A stretch of 60,925 nucleotides of DNA from Patescibacteria group bacterium (GTDB lineage: Bacteria > Patescibacteriota > Microgenomatia > UBA12405). The DNA is taken from positions 1-60,925 of the forward strand of contig JAHIPV010000012.1 in assembly GCA_018902845.1 (NCBI GenBank). The letters are read 5' to 3'. Numbering within the stretch: position 1 is the stretch's first letter; each line of letters opens with the position of its first letter. A program made the position numbers and the translations under genes. This document shows, piece by piece, positions 29,200-39,394 of this stretch. Under the pieces are notes generated by a model, which was not told the DNA's origin, ran no database searches, and saw nothing but the letters and a program-made list of their open reading frames with translations.

Positions 29200-30158
29200 A
29201 GTTTATAAAAAATTTTAAAAATATAATTTTTTTATTTGTGTTTGTGGCTTTAATTCTAGGTGTCATTTTAATTTATCTTGTTCAAATAAAAAAAACAAAA
29301 GAGATAAAACAATCTGAATTGGTTATCTCCCAATCAGTTTGTGATGAACTAATAAAGCAAATGGAATTAATTCCGGTAAAAAAGTTTGACGGCAAACTGG
29401 CCAAGGTAGATTTTTTAACAAATCCTGATGCAAAATCGTTTTATACTTCAATTACTACTCAAGCATCAGAAGGGCCAAATTTTGCAGGACATTTCAATTT
29501 TGCAAGTTGGGGGTGTGGTACTGATTGTGTTGGTTTTGCGGTAGTGGATTCAAATACCGGTAAAATCGTTAGATATGTTCCATTTGATGAGGATGGTAAT
29601 AGTTATTCTTATGACATAAATAGTCGGATATTAGTCTTAAACCCAAAAAAAGATTTTGAAAAATATCAAGGAAAAACACTTGAGGAAATATCGCAAAATG
29701 ACGATTTCCTAACTGGTCATATTCGAAAATACTACGAACTTGTTGAGGGTAGTGATGGTGAAATTTGGTTGGATAAATTATGTACAGAAAATGTTCTTGA
29801 TGGTATTTATTCTTTAGGAGAAAAAACTGATGAGCAAATTATTTATTATGCAAAATTAAAAACGGTCTCAACTGCTAGAGAAGCTAGATTCTACTGGTAC
29901 GATACGGAACTAAGAATGGTCAAGGCTTCCGATGATAAATATGCATGGTTTTGGGCAATGCCACAGAAATTTTTTGACGACACAAAAATAACAGACAGGT
30001 GGTTCAAGTTTATGGACGAAAATAATGATGCAGTTTTCAAAATAACCGGTACACGGCTTAAAGACGATTGTGATTACTATGGTCCAGAACATTGTATTGA
30101 AGATATTGATGTTAAAAGCATTGAAGTAGTGGGTACAAATTTAAAAATGAAATTTTGA
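29196..30158 (+). CDS. Hypothetical membrane-anchored protein
   Basis: N-terminal TM followed by extracytoplasmic-looking region WGCGTDCVGFAVVDSNTGKIV. Confidence 0.6.
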   Translation: MKFIKNFKNIIFLFVFVALILGVILIYLVQIKKTKEIKQSELVISQSVCDELIKQMELIPVKKFDGKLAKVDFLTNPDAKSFYTSITTQASEGPNFAGHFNFASWGCGTDCVGFAVVDSNTGKIVRYVPFDEDGNSYSYDINSRILVLNPKKDFEKYQGKTLEEISQNDDFLTGHIRKYYELVEGSDGEIWLDKLCTENVLDGIYSLGEKTDEQIIYYAKLKTVSTAREARFYWYDTELRMVKASDDKYAWFWAMPQKFFDDTKITDRWFKFMDENNDAVFKITGTRLKDDCDYYGPEHCIEDIDVKSIEVVGTNLKMKF

Positions 30159-30170
30159 TATTCTTAACTT

Positions 30171-31319
30171 ATGTCTAACCTTCAACACAAAAAAATATTA
30201 ATAACTCAAGCAAAAGAAATTTATACAATGCTGGATGAGTATCTTACTATCCATAATAAAGTAATTAAATCGACAGGTACAGTCACAAGTCTTTTTAAGG
30301 ACCATGATTACTTGGCAATGTACAACGAAATAGACAAGGTTAAGACTAGTTTTGACAATAAAGTATTAGAGTTAAAGGAAATTAAGGGAAAATACTATGC
30401 AAGTTTTACAGGCGTGTCAGCCGATTTCTTTGATGCTCTTGATGGCTATTTTAATGCTCTGTATGAGGCCGTAAGGGAATTTCATTTATTTATCACAAGA
30501 TTATACGAAACGAGCAAGGGTATTATCAACAATAAGCAGAAATTATCTTGGTTAGAATATTCTCAGTTGACAAAAGCATACGACAAAAAGGTCAAGGCAT
30601 ATCAGGAGTTAGGGAGTAAACTTAATGAAATGTACCAAAAACTTGAAGGTGAAAAGACAAACTATATAGACGAAAAAAATATCGAGACAAAGATGCTTGA
30701 TGAATTGGAAAAAATTAAGTTAATAAAAATTAAAATTAATTCTTTTGAGAGATACCCGATACTTTATACGTGTTTAGTGCTCCTTTGCTTATTTATAACC
30801 CTTGCGGTGTTGCTTAATGGTTTTCTAAGCATTATGTTTTGGATAGTTACAGTAATTGTTGGTTTCTTTACTTTCTCAATTATGTATGTACGTTTATCAA
30901 CCAAATGGAGACGAATACACTATCCATTAATGGTGAGATATGCAAGTGCACTAGGTTTTGCACAAGGACAAGATGAATCCATAACAATTGATGAAAAGAT
31001 GGATTTTGCCTTGTTGTTTTTATTGCAATCTGTCTACCCTACGATATCTCCGGATATTCTTAAATCATACTACAGTAGTTTGTTGGAAGAATTTCCCTTA
31101 TTTATGGGTTATGAAATGTTATGTATTGTTTTAAAAAAGAAATTGTCAAGCGCATCAACTGAAGATATTGAAAAATTGGCAAAACATTTTACAGACAAAG
31201 TTAAGAATGAAAAATTTAAGAAAGTTTGGCTCGTTATGTCAAACTTAATTAAAATAAAGTATGGTGAAGAAGAAAAATTTGAATATCTATTCTCAATTAT
31301 CAATGGAAAAGCGACCTAA
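30171..31319 (+). CDS. Hypothetical coiled-coil protein with two central TM helices
   Basis: YPILYTCLVLLCLFITLAVLLNGFLSIMFWIVTVIVGFFTFSIMYV. Confidence 0.6.
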   Translation: MSNLQHKKILITQAKEIYTMLDEYLTIHNKVIKSTGTVTSLFKDHDYLAMYNEIDKVKTSFDNKVLELKEIKGKYYASFTGVSADFFDALDGYFNALYEAVREFHLFITRLYETSKGIINNKQKLSWLEYSQLTKAYDKKVKAYQELGSKLNEMYQKLEGEKTNYIDEKNIETKMLDELEKIKLIKIKINSFERYPILYTCLVLLCLFITLAVLLNGFLSIMFWIVTVIVGFFTFSIMYVRLSTKWRRIHYPLMVRYASALGFAQGQDESITIDEKMDFALLFLLQSVYPTISPDILKSYYSSLLEEFPLFMGYEMLCIVLKKKLSSASTEDIEKLAKHFTDKVKNEKFKKVWLVMSNLIKIKYGEEEKFEYLFSIINGKAT

Positions 31320-31374
31320 ATAAAAAATGAAAAAATCATATTTTAAATTATTAGTTGTCGTTATCTATTAAACT

Positions 31375-32934
31375 ATGGCCTATTTTGAAAAACACATCAC
31401 CAACCAAAAGACAGGAGAGACGAAGTTAATAAAATCAAATGATGCCACTACCTTTAATTCAAAAGTTCAAAGACAATTCGAGGTGTGGGATAGATTGAAT
31501 CAAAGATTAGACCAACAAGCAGAGAAAGAGCATTCAATATCAGAAGCACAAAGGCAGACAAAAGAAGCTACTAAAACAATTGAAGATTGTAATAACATTC
31601 TAAAATACACCCTAAAAATTGACGACAAAATCAACTGGGAAGAACTGCAGGATAATAAGCTATTTCAAAAGTATAAAGCTATATCAGAACCGGTAAAAAA
31701 AGAAGTAAAAAATAGTTTTTTTGAAATAATTCCATACCTCAAGAAAAAGAAAGATATCGACAGAAATAAAGCAGAAGAACAATACCAAAAAGATTTACAA
31801 AAATACAAAAAGACAGAAAAAAAGCTTAAATCGGAGTATGAAAAAGAAAAGGCCGAGTTTTTAAAGAAGCAAAATCAGTTCAATGCTAGCCTGGAATCGA
31901 ACAAACAGAAATATGAAAAAGGTGAAGTTGAGGGCGTGAAGAAATACGTCGGTATGGTTATGGAGAGGTCAAAATATCCGGAAGTAATTAGTGTGTTTCC
32001 CGAAGTAAATTACGAACCGAATGCAAAAGTAGCTTTGGTGGACATGGAATTACCAAGTGATAAGCAAGTACCGTCTGTCAAAGAGTACAAATATGTTACC
32101 AGCAGAAAAGAAATTGATGAGATAAAAATGGGGTTAAAAGAATTTGAAGCCTTTTACAATAATCTTATTTTCCAAATTTGTCTTCGCACAATTCACGAAG
32201 TATTTGAAGCTGATTATGCCAAGGTTGTCGAGGTGGTTGTTTTTAACGGTTGGGTACAAGGAATTGATGGTCGAACCGGAAAAGAATTTAATAACTGTAT
32301 CGTTTCTTTGCAGGTAACCCGCGATGAATTCGGAGAAATCAATCTTGAAATGATAAACCCCAGGGATTGTTTTCAACATTTGAAGGGTGTCTCTGCCGGT
32401 TCTTTGATAAATCTGTCGCCAATCAAACCAATAATGGAGATGAACCAGGAAGATAAGCGTTTTATTGTCGCCGACAATGTTTTAGATAGTCTTGATAAAA
32501 GCACCAATCTTGCCATTATGGACTGGCAGAAGTTTGAAGTATTAGTTAGAGATTTAATTAAAAAAGAATTTTCTCGTGAAGGGTGTAAAGTTGAAGTTAC
32601 CCAAGCCTCACGCGACCAAGGAGTTGATGCTATTGCCTTTGATGAAGACCCAATTCGGGGTGGAAAATATATTATTCAGGCTAAACGCTACAATAATTTA
32701 GTCCCTGTCAGTGCCGTTCGTGATTTGTATGGAACAGTTCATGCGGAAGGGGCTGTCAAAGGGATTCTAATAACCACCAGTTACTATGGGCCTGAAGCCT
32801 TGAATTTTGTTAAAGATAAACCATTAAAGCTAATTAATGGCGAGGAGTTAATCTATATGTTCAACAAACATGGCTACAACTATAAAATCGAGTTGACCAA
32901 AAAGCAAAAAGCCGCATCATCCTTAACCTATTAA
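31375..32934 (+). CDS. Mrr-like restriction endonuclease with long coiled-coil N-terminus
   Basis: FEVLVRDLIKKEF...VTQASRDQGVDAIAFDEDPIRGGKYIIQAKRYNNLVPVSAVRDLYG. Confidence 0.85.
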   Translation: MAYFEKHITNQKTGETKLIKSNDATTFNSKVQRQFEVWDRLNQRLDQQAEKEHSISEAQRQTKEATKTIEDCNNILKYTLKIDDKINWEELQDNKLFQKYKAISEPVKKEVKNSFFEIIPYLKKKKDIDRNKAEEQYQKDLQKYKKTEKKLKSEYEKEKAEFLKKQNQFNASLESNKQKYEKGEVEGVKKYVGMVMERSKYPEVISVFPEVNYEPNAKVALVDMELPSDKQVPSVKEYKYVTSRKEIDEIKMGLKEFEAFYNNLIFQICLRTIHEVFEADYAKVVEVVVFNGWVQGIDGRTGKEFNNCIVSLQVTRDEFGEINLEMINPRDCFQHLKGVSAGSLINLSPIKPIMEMNQEDKRFIVADNVLDSLDKSTNLAIMDWQKFEVLVRDLIKKEFSREGCKVEVTQASRDQGVDAIAFDEDPIRGGKYIIQAKRYNNLVPVSAVRDLYGTVHAEGAVKGILITTSYYGPEALNFVKDKPLKLINGEELIYMFNKHGYNYKIELTKKQKAASSLTY

Positions 32935-32950
32935 TATTCCAAATATAAAT

Positions 32951-33529
32951 ATGAAATATAAAATCTATTTGGCAATAATTTTACTATTAGTAGTAGCTGG
33001 ATTATTTTTATTTAATTACAAAAACAACAATAAAAAGGTTGTTGTTGACCAAATTCAAACCACCAAACCAGAAGAACCAACGCCAACAAAGATAGAACCA
33101 ATTGTCTTTACCCAAGAACAATTAAATGATTATTACCAAACAACTAAAAACCCATTTGTACTTCATATCCGCAAAGCCCTTAACGGATATTTAAACGGAA
33201 CAAATGTTGGGATGGATTCATCAGACCTAGTAATTGAAAAAGATGAAATTGACGGTTCACCTACAGGTTTATCTTCATTCGATAAAGATTATTACAAAAG
33301 TAAATTTGTAGTTTTCATGATAGACGACAGTATCGCTGGTGGCAAATTTATCAGAATTATTTTTCAAGATAAACCAGACAAAGTATTTATTGCCTGGGTA
33401 TATAAATTAGCGGGCGGTGAGTATGATTTTAGAGGTTTTAGTCAAGACTCAACCTACACCGAAGAAAAAATGAAAGAAGTACAAGTATTATATAAAACAA
33501 TCCTTGAAGATAAGTTTCACTCAATTTAA
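32951..33529 (+). CDS. Hypothetical secreted or membrane-anchored protein
   Basis: N-terminal TM/signal segment IYLAIILLLVVAGLFLF. Confidence 0.55.
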   Translation: MKYKIYLAIILLLVVAGLFLFNYKNNNKKVVVDQIQTTKPEEPTPTKIEPIVFTQEQLNDYYQTTKNPFVLHIRKALNGYLNGTNVGMDSSDLVIEKDEIDGSPTGLSSFDKDYYKSKFVVFMIDDSIAGGKFIRIIFQDKPDKVFIAWVYKLAGGEYDFRGFSQDSTYTEEKMKEVQVLYKTILEDKFHSI

Positions 33530-33540
33530 ATTTACACACC

Positions 33541-33771
33541 ATGGTTCTAGTTCCTTCCAATAACTGGTTAACAAATAAATTAAAAGAAGAAGTCATCGAG
33601 CTTTTTCAACCTTTATATAAACACACCCTTACTGAGACTGAAATAACCAATATCGCCAACACTCTAGCCAACGCCGCAGAACTATGGATTAAATTTAATT
33701 GGAGGATTAAACACCCACTATTTAAAGATAGGGTTATAATTCGTACAGTTGGAATAAAAGATAAAAATTAA
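33541..33771 (+). CDS. Small hypothetical protein
   Basis: ORF within co-directional block. Confidence 0.4.
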   Translation: MVLVPSNNWLTNKLKEEVIELFQPLYKHTLTETEITNIANTLANAAELWIKFNWRIKHPLFKDRVIIRTVGIKDKN

Positions 33772-33785
33772 AATTCAAAAATAGT

Positions 33786-35594
33786 ATGTCTAGATATAAA
33801 CTTATTAATGAATTGTTCGACGAAGCAAAACAAAAGAATATTTTAGAATATATCTTCACCCTTGTGAGGGCAGGCCCCATAGATATTTATGATAAGGATG
33901 AATTATTGTTACTTCAGGAAAATTCAAAGCTAAGTGGATTTAAAAAAGAGAATATATTGTCTTCACAAGCCTTCTGGCAAGTGTTGGGCAATTTACTATT
34001 AGTAAATACTGGCCAAAGTTATAAACCATATCTTTTATTTGGTTCCAGTGGATTTATCAAAACAATACTGCCGTTAACCAGCGGGGAACTTAAAGAATTC
34101 CTAGATAAGGAATTTGTCCAAGGTGATGGCAAAAGCAATGAATGGCTAGCATTTACAAGGGCATTATTGGATAAATATTTTTTTGAACTATCTTCATTTA
34201 AACATGCACCTAACTTCTATAAACTCCCAAGATTCGAGGTATTGGAAACATTAGTTGATGACATTGTGGGACTTTACGGATTTAAGATGTACTTTTCTAA
34301 TGGCTCTAATGCTGAATTCACAAGAGATGAAAAAAGTACTTCAGCTATTAACTTAATGCTTGATGATTCAGGTGTTGGTTTTCAGGTTGGCTTTATTGAT
34401 AAATTGATTGATGAGTGGAAGGTTGGAGATAAACGATTATATGAATTGGGTCTTAAGGGAAAATATAACAAAACTGGGGAATGGAAACCCATTCTTTACC
34501 CTGGAGATTTTGGGAAACTTGAACAGGAAGCGATGTTTTTATCAAAAGACGAAAGAGTTCAGGGAATTTTGTTTTACGTGTTTTGTACAGGCTATCGGGT
34601 TATTGAATTTGTAGCCAAAATGTCCATAAACCTTCCTGACAAACATACTGTTTTGGCAGGTGACGTGCATTTGGAAAATTTAACCCACACTGATACCGAA
34701 CTGGAGTTTACTAACGAACACATGTACGACGGTTGGTTAGAACTTGCTAATGGCTCTATAGAAACAATTAAAGAGGGAGTAGGAACTATCCAACGTGCCA
34801 TGCAAGGTTTGGCCTTTTCTCTTGATAATGAGGTTAGATGGAATTTAAAGTACACAATCGCCAGTCATAAACCCGGAGCAGGAGCTCCTAAAAGAAAAGA
34901 CGTGAAGTTTCTAAATCAAATTATTGAAGAAACTCAGAAAGTCAGAGACCCCATTATTGATACTGCGGTCAGTTGGTATCAGCTTGGTATATTAACCCAG
35001 AACCCACTAAATGCCTTCCTTTGTTATCACATAGCTATCGAGGGCTTGGCCATGAAACTAGCTAACGGTGAATTGGAAGTTAGTAAGATTTATGGGTTTA
35101 AACCAGAAGATAAAGACTTAAAAAACAAGAGGCTGTCAAAGTGCTTTAAAGAATATTATGACAAATATTATTCTACAGATTTGGAAAAAATGGTTAAAGA
35201 AATTTACTTTGAAGGTGTTGTTTCTCTTAAGTTTCATTTAAAAAAAGCATTAGAAGGGGTATTTGGTGACCAGCATCCATTTATTAAGGAATATTTTCAG
35301 GGTAAAGAAAGCATATGGAGCCTTAGGGGCGAACTGGCTCATGGAGAATATTCTAACTGGCATGACGATAAATATATGATGGTTTGGAAAAAGTTGGCTA
35401 CAATGCAAGACATTTCTAAATCATTCTTAACTAGAGTGATTCTCAAAGTCGACTCAGGGAAAAATCCTCCAGGATGGACTAGAGAACACACCTTTTCAAT
35501 TGGTATGGATGACCCGAGAAGTACCTTAGCTGTTAGCAGTTTAGATGTTTTACCTCGCCAAGATTGGTCAATAAGACCAGAGTGGATTGATTAA
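33786..35594 (+). CDS. Large hypothetical protein with C-terminal HEPN-like domain
   Basis: FLCYHIAIEGLAMKL ... SIWSLRGELAHGEYSNWHDD (RX4H-type motif). Confidence 0.55.
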   Translation: MSRYKLINELFDEAKQKNILEYIFTLVRAGPIDIYDKDELLLLQENSKLSGFKKENILSSQAFWQVLGNLLLVNTGQSYKPYLLFGSSGFIKTILPLTSGELKEFLDKEFVQGDGKSNEWLAFTRALLDKYFFELSSFKHAPNFYKLPRFEVLETLVDDIVGLYGFKMYFSNGSNAEFTRDEKSTSAINLMLDDSGVGFQVGFIDKLIDEWKVGDKRLYELGLKGKYNKTGEWKPILYPGDFGKLEQEAMFLSKDERVQGILFYVFCTGYRVIEFVAKMSINLPDKHTVLAGDVHLENLTHTDTELEFTNEHMYDGWLELANGSIETIKEGVGTIQRAMQGLAFSLDNEVRWNLKYTIASHKPGAGAPKRKDVKFLNQIIEETQKVRDPIIDTAVSWYQLGILTQNPLNAFLCYHIAIEGLAMKLANGELEVSKIYGFKPEDKDLKNKRLSKCFKEYYDKYYSTDLEKMVKEIYFEGVVSLKFHLKKALEGVFGDQHPFIKEYFQGKESIWSLRGELAHGEYSNWHDDKYMMVWKKLATMQDISKSFLTRVILKVDSGKNPPGWTREHTFSIGMDDPRSTLAVSSLDVLPRQDWSIRPEWID

Positions 35595-35705
35595 TAATAG
35601 AGAAAAATAATTTTCAATTACAGGTATTACACTTATCCAATTAGCTTCAATCGTTTGTTAAATCGCCTTATACAAGCTCTGTATCGCTTGCCCGTTAGGT
35701 TCAAA

Positions 35706-37355
35706 TCAATAGTTCCCTAATTGATTAGTCATTGATGTAGTAGGTAACAGAGTCATCGGATTTTTTAGCTTGTCTAGCTCTTGTCTTAGTTCTGCCATTA
35801 ACTTGAAGTTTTCGAATATTTGGAAGGTTTGGGCTAAATAACTAGTTATATTAAGCTTACGGTCCTGGAGCTGATTGTCCGCTAATATAACCCCTTTATT
35901 TTCCCGTAAAATAGCGAAAATAGGGGTTGGCTGAATTCTACTAATCTTCTTATTTTCCACAAAAATCTTCTCATAAAAGAACCGTAAATAGTGACGTTTC
36001 AGAAACTTCGGTGCCTGTTTGTAAGTTTTGTAGATATCTTTGGTAAAAGATAAAACTTCCTCAATTAAATTAATATCAATATTACTCTTGTGTTCAAGGC
36101 CTTGGATTCTTTCATTTATTTTATGAATTTTGTTTTGAATCCTAACATACAATCTTTTAAAAACGTCCGATTCAATTGTTTCATCTAACAATGAATCTTC
36201 AAGCTTGTTTCTTTTTGTCTCTAGTGATGTTTTTTTGTTTATTAGCTTAATTTTTTCCGACTTAAAGTAAAGTCGGTTTTCTTCTAAAATTTCCTTAGTT
36301 TTTTTAACTACAGTAGCAACAAATTCTTGACTAAATTGCATTTTTTTAAAAGTTTTTTCAACTTGAAGTTCAAGATTTTTGAGCTCGACATAAGGAGCAG
36401 GACAACCATTTCTGTTTTGTTTAGGACAATGATAATAAGCAATTTTGTCTAATCTCGAGGATTTAGGTAAATTATGCCAATCAGCCGTATATCTTTGTCC
36501 ACACTCTTCGCAATATATAAACCCTCTTAACAAAAAGTTATATTTACGCTTTCTAATTAAAAAGCTTCTGTGTTTAGCTAAAACATACTGACAAGTATCA
36601 AACAAGTCCTTGTCGATAATTGGTTCTTGCTTCCCATTTTTCGACCTCCCTTTCCATCGAATACGCCCATAATAAAAGGGGTTGTTTAAAATGTTATGAA
36701 CAACTGAATGTCCTGGCGGATTACCGTTTTTGGATACAATATCTTTATCGCTTAACTGTGTTTGTAAATCCGAAATGGAATAACTACCTGTAGCGTAAAG
36801 TTCGAAAAGCTCTTTGATAACAGGGGCTACATATGGGTCTGGTTCGCAAGTTTTTCTTTCTTTTTCACCACCAACACTTTGGTATCCCAACGGTGGCGGG
36901 GTAGGTTGCCAACCACCGCGAAACTTTTGTTCTAAAGCGTCTTTAGTTCGCTTACCGTTGACTTCTGACTCCCATTCGGCAACCGAAGCAAAGATATTAG
37001 CTATCAAGCTAGAGCCATTAGACAAATCACCCTCCATAACCGAGTGAAACTCAATGTTAGATTCCACGAACTCTTTCCTTATCCTTGAAAAGTCAGTTAC
37101 ATTTCTGGCGAAGCGGTCAATTTTGTATATAACTAAGCATTCAACCTCTTTGTTTTTCAGTCTTTTAAGCATTTCCTGAAATTCAGGACGATTGGCCGTT
37201 CTTCCAGACTTGCCATCATCAATAAAAACTTCCTTGGGATGATATCCCCTGTTTACTGCGTATTCCTTGCAAGCTCTTTTTTGGTTATCTAAAGAGTAAC
37301 CCTCAGTAGCCTGCTCATCGGTCGAAACACGAATATAAATGTAACAATTTTTCAT
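35706..37355 (-). CDS. Large serine recombinase (int2)
   Basis: CYIYIRVSTDEQATEGYSLDNQ; KIDRFARN; CEECGQRY...YHCPKQNRNGC. Confidence 0.92.
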   Translation of the reverse strand: MKNCYIYIRVSTDEQATEGYSLDNQKRACKEYAVNRGYHPKEVFIDDGKSGRTANRPEFQEMLKRLKNKEVECLVIYKIDRFARNVTDFSRIRKEFVESNIEFHSVMEGDLSNGSSLIANIFASVAEWESEVNGKRTKDALEQKFRGGWQPTPPPLGYQSVGGEKERKTCEPDPYVAPVIKELFELYATGSYSISDLQTQLSDKDIVSKNGNPPGHSVVHNILNNPFYYGRIRWKGRSKNGKQEPIIDKDLFDTCQYVLAKHRSFLIRKRKYNFLLRGFIYCEECGQRYTADWHNLPKSSRLDKIAYYHCPKQNRNGCPAPYVELKNLELQVEKTFKKMQFSQEFVATVVKKTKEILEENRLYFKSEKIKLINKKTSLETKRNKLEDSLLDETIESDVFKRLYVRIQNKIHKINERIQGLEHKSNIDINLIEEVLSFTKDIYKTYKQAPKFLKRHYLRFFYEKIFVENKKISRIQPTPIFAILRENKGVILADNQLQDRKLNITSYLAQTFQIFENFKLMAELRQELDKLKNPMTLLPTTSMTNQLGNY

Positions 37356-37508
37356 TTTGTCCTCCCTTAATTAACTAATTATACTTAATTATATAAAATT
37401 ACTTTTAATTAAGCAAAAGAATATGTTTTGTTGTAAAATTCTGACACTTTTCTGACATTACAACAATACTCAAAATCTGTTTCAATCTCAGACCAGCTCA
37501 TTTTTAAT

Positions 37509-37910
37509 TTAGTCATAATTTCTGTTTTTAAATAAAAATCCCTTTCTTTTTAAAATACCTACGTAATATTTAGGTAGTGAAGTCCTAATCATCCTCATTC
37601 TCTTGGCATTTAAGGCTAAGCTCAAACATTCAAATAATACTTCTGCTTTATAGTTTTTCGCCATTTTTATATGAAAATTTAAATTACTTTCATCGTCACC
37701 CAATTTCTTCATAATTTCTTCGGCAACAACTTTTGGTTTATTTTTTTGTTCGTCTAGTAAATTCATGAGATTGTTTAAGGCATTTTCTACTTCGTTATTA
37801 ACGTTACTTAAGTAATTATTTTCGTTAACAACGTTTACGTTGCTAACGTTATCCCTTTTAAAGAATTTTTTATTATTAATTACTTCCGAAATTTTAGAAA
37901 CTTTTTTCAT
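37509..37910 (-). CDS. Small hypothetical protein
   Basis: ORF in recombination module. Confidence 0.45.
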   Translation of the reverse strand: MKKVSKISEVINNKKFFKRDNVSNVNVVNENNYLSNVNNEVENALNNLMNLLDEQKNKPKVVAEEIMKKLGDDESNLNFHIKMAKNYKAEVLFECLSLALNAKRMRMIRTSLPKYYVGILKRKGFLFKNRNYD

Positions 37911-37935
37911 TTATATTTTTATTTTTGACAATTAT

Positions 37936-38202
37936 TTAGTTATCGACGGGAAAACTTTGGTCATATAAAAAAGTTTTAAGCTCACGTTGAGCAATACAAA
38001 AACTTCTCGGCTCAACTAATCCTTTTCCACTCCAAAACTTTCTTGTTAAAGCTTCCCTTGTTGAGTCATCCTCGAAGCCAAAAAAGGCATGTTTGGGGGT
38101 TTCTCTGGTGATGTGCAAAAGATTGCAACCTTTGGTCTTTAAAAATGTAGCCAGTGGTAGATTGTCAGTATGGAAAAATGGTTTTTTATTTTGAGTATTC
38201 AT
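37936..38202 (-). CDS. DUF5659-like small protein
   Basis: FFHTDNLPLATFLKTKGCNLLHITRETPKHAFFGFEDD; likely internal start MNTQNKKPF. Confidence 0.6.
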   Translation of the reverse strand: MNTQNKKPFFHTDNLPLATFLKTKGCNLLHITRETPKHAFFGFEDDSTREALTRKFWSGKGLVEPRSFCIAQRELKTFLYDQSFPVDN

Positions 38203-38423
38203 AGTCAGTATTTTTATTTTGATATTTTTGATAAATATGGAACAAACAAATTCGAACCCAAGCATTGGCAACATTTTCAAGCTCATTTCTCTTTAATTTT
38301 TGTTTATGTTTATTTTTGGCCTTCATGTTCTTAAGACATATTCGTCTTAAGAGTAGGTTAGCCGTTAAGAGACACCGAAAAAATGGAGGGATAGGGTTTG
38401 GTAAAATTCCACCCTAAAATTTC

Positions 38424-39104
38424 TTAAAAAAGGTTTTTTCTGTAGGCCTTGACTGCTTTTACGATTAAATCTTTTACTGAGCGGTTAAAATCATCCCCAC
38501 TTATTCCATCTTGTCTGGCAATTTGCCGATAAGTCATCCCTTTTCTTACTTTCCAATACCATTTTCTATCCCTATCAACCTCTTTCCTAATTTTATTGTA
38601 TTCATCTGCCCTATAATGAGTGTCTGGAGACGCTTGTACCTTTCTCATTGCCTCTTTGTATTTACCGAAAGCTTCAAGAACATCTTTCTTTTTTGTTTGA
38701 GAAGTAATTAAGATAGCCCAAATAAAATAAGGTTTGTATGTAACAAAAGACGGCAATTTAGAGAAATTAATTAGTTGAGTTGCTACATAATCCACATCTG
38801 TTATTTCACAACCTAATACCGCTTTTTCAAATACATCTTGATAATTAGTTTCCAAGCCCATGGACATTCTCAAGTCTTTTATTTTTTTATAAAACACTCG
38901 AATCGTCTTTTTCCCCAAATTTGTAATTAACCAATGTTGGTAATTATTGAGCCCAAAGGGTTTGCTGATTCCGTACTTCTTTCTTATTTTTTTAGCTTCT
39001 TTGATAAATATCGGACTATCAATTATGAAAGCAATATCAGTATATTTCTTAAAATCTTTTATCTTTATTTTTGCGGGCTCAAAACCATATTTATTTTTAT
39101 TCAT
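38424..39104 (-). CDS. Element-conserved hypothetical protein, family A
   Basis: C-terminal homology with 14526..15329. Confidence 0.65.
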   Translation of the reverse strand: MNKNKYGFEPAKIKIKDFKKYTDIAFIIDSPIFIKEAKKIRKKYGISKPFGLNNYQHWLITNLGKKTIRVFYKKIKDLRMSMGLETNYQDVFEKAVLGCEITDVDYVATQLINFSKLPSFVTYKPYFIWAILITSQTKKKDVLEAFGKYKEAMRKVQASPDTHYRADEYNKIRKEVDRDRKWYWKVRKGMTYRQIARQDGISGDDFNRSVKDLIVKAVKAYRKNLF

Positions 39105-39166
39105 TCGTTGTAGATATTATTTATCTTATGTATAATTTAGCATAATTAAACACAGTAACTGAAAAA

Positions 39167-39361
39167 ATGAACAATCAAGACAATAGCTTGCCAAGACTAA
39201 TAGGAATAAAAAAAGCGGCAGAAATGCTTAGTGTCCATCCTGCCACTTTGAGGCGTTGGGATAACGAAGGTAAACTAAAAGCAATAAGAATTGGAAGCAG
39301 AAAAAAAGTAGGGGACAGGCGTTATCGCTTGGAAGATGTCCAAAAATTAATGCAGGGCTAA
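39167..39361 (+). CDS. MerR/excisionase-like HTH protein
   Basis: LIGIKKAAEMLSVHPATLRRWDNEGKLKAIRIGSRKKVGDRRYRLEDVQ. Confidence 0.8.
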   Translation: MNNQDNSLPRLIGIKKAAEMLSVHPATLRRWDNEGKLKAIRIGSRKKVGDRRYRLEDVQKLMQG

Positions 39362-39394
39362 CCAAATAAAACTCGCATCTGTAAATATAAAAAT

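Noticed and set aside
37780-37870. AACGTT-rich run considered as a short repeat array
   Set aside because: Low-complexity Asn/Val codons inside ORF 37509..37910; no regular spacer-repeat structure
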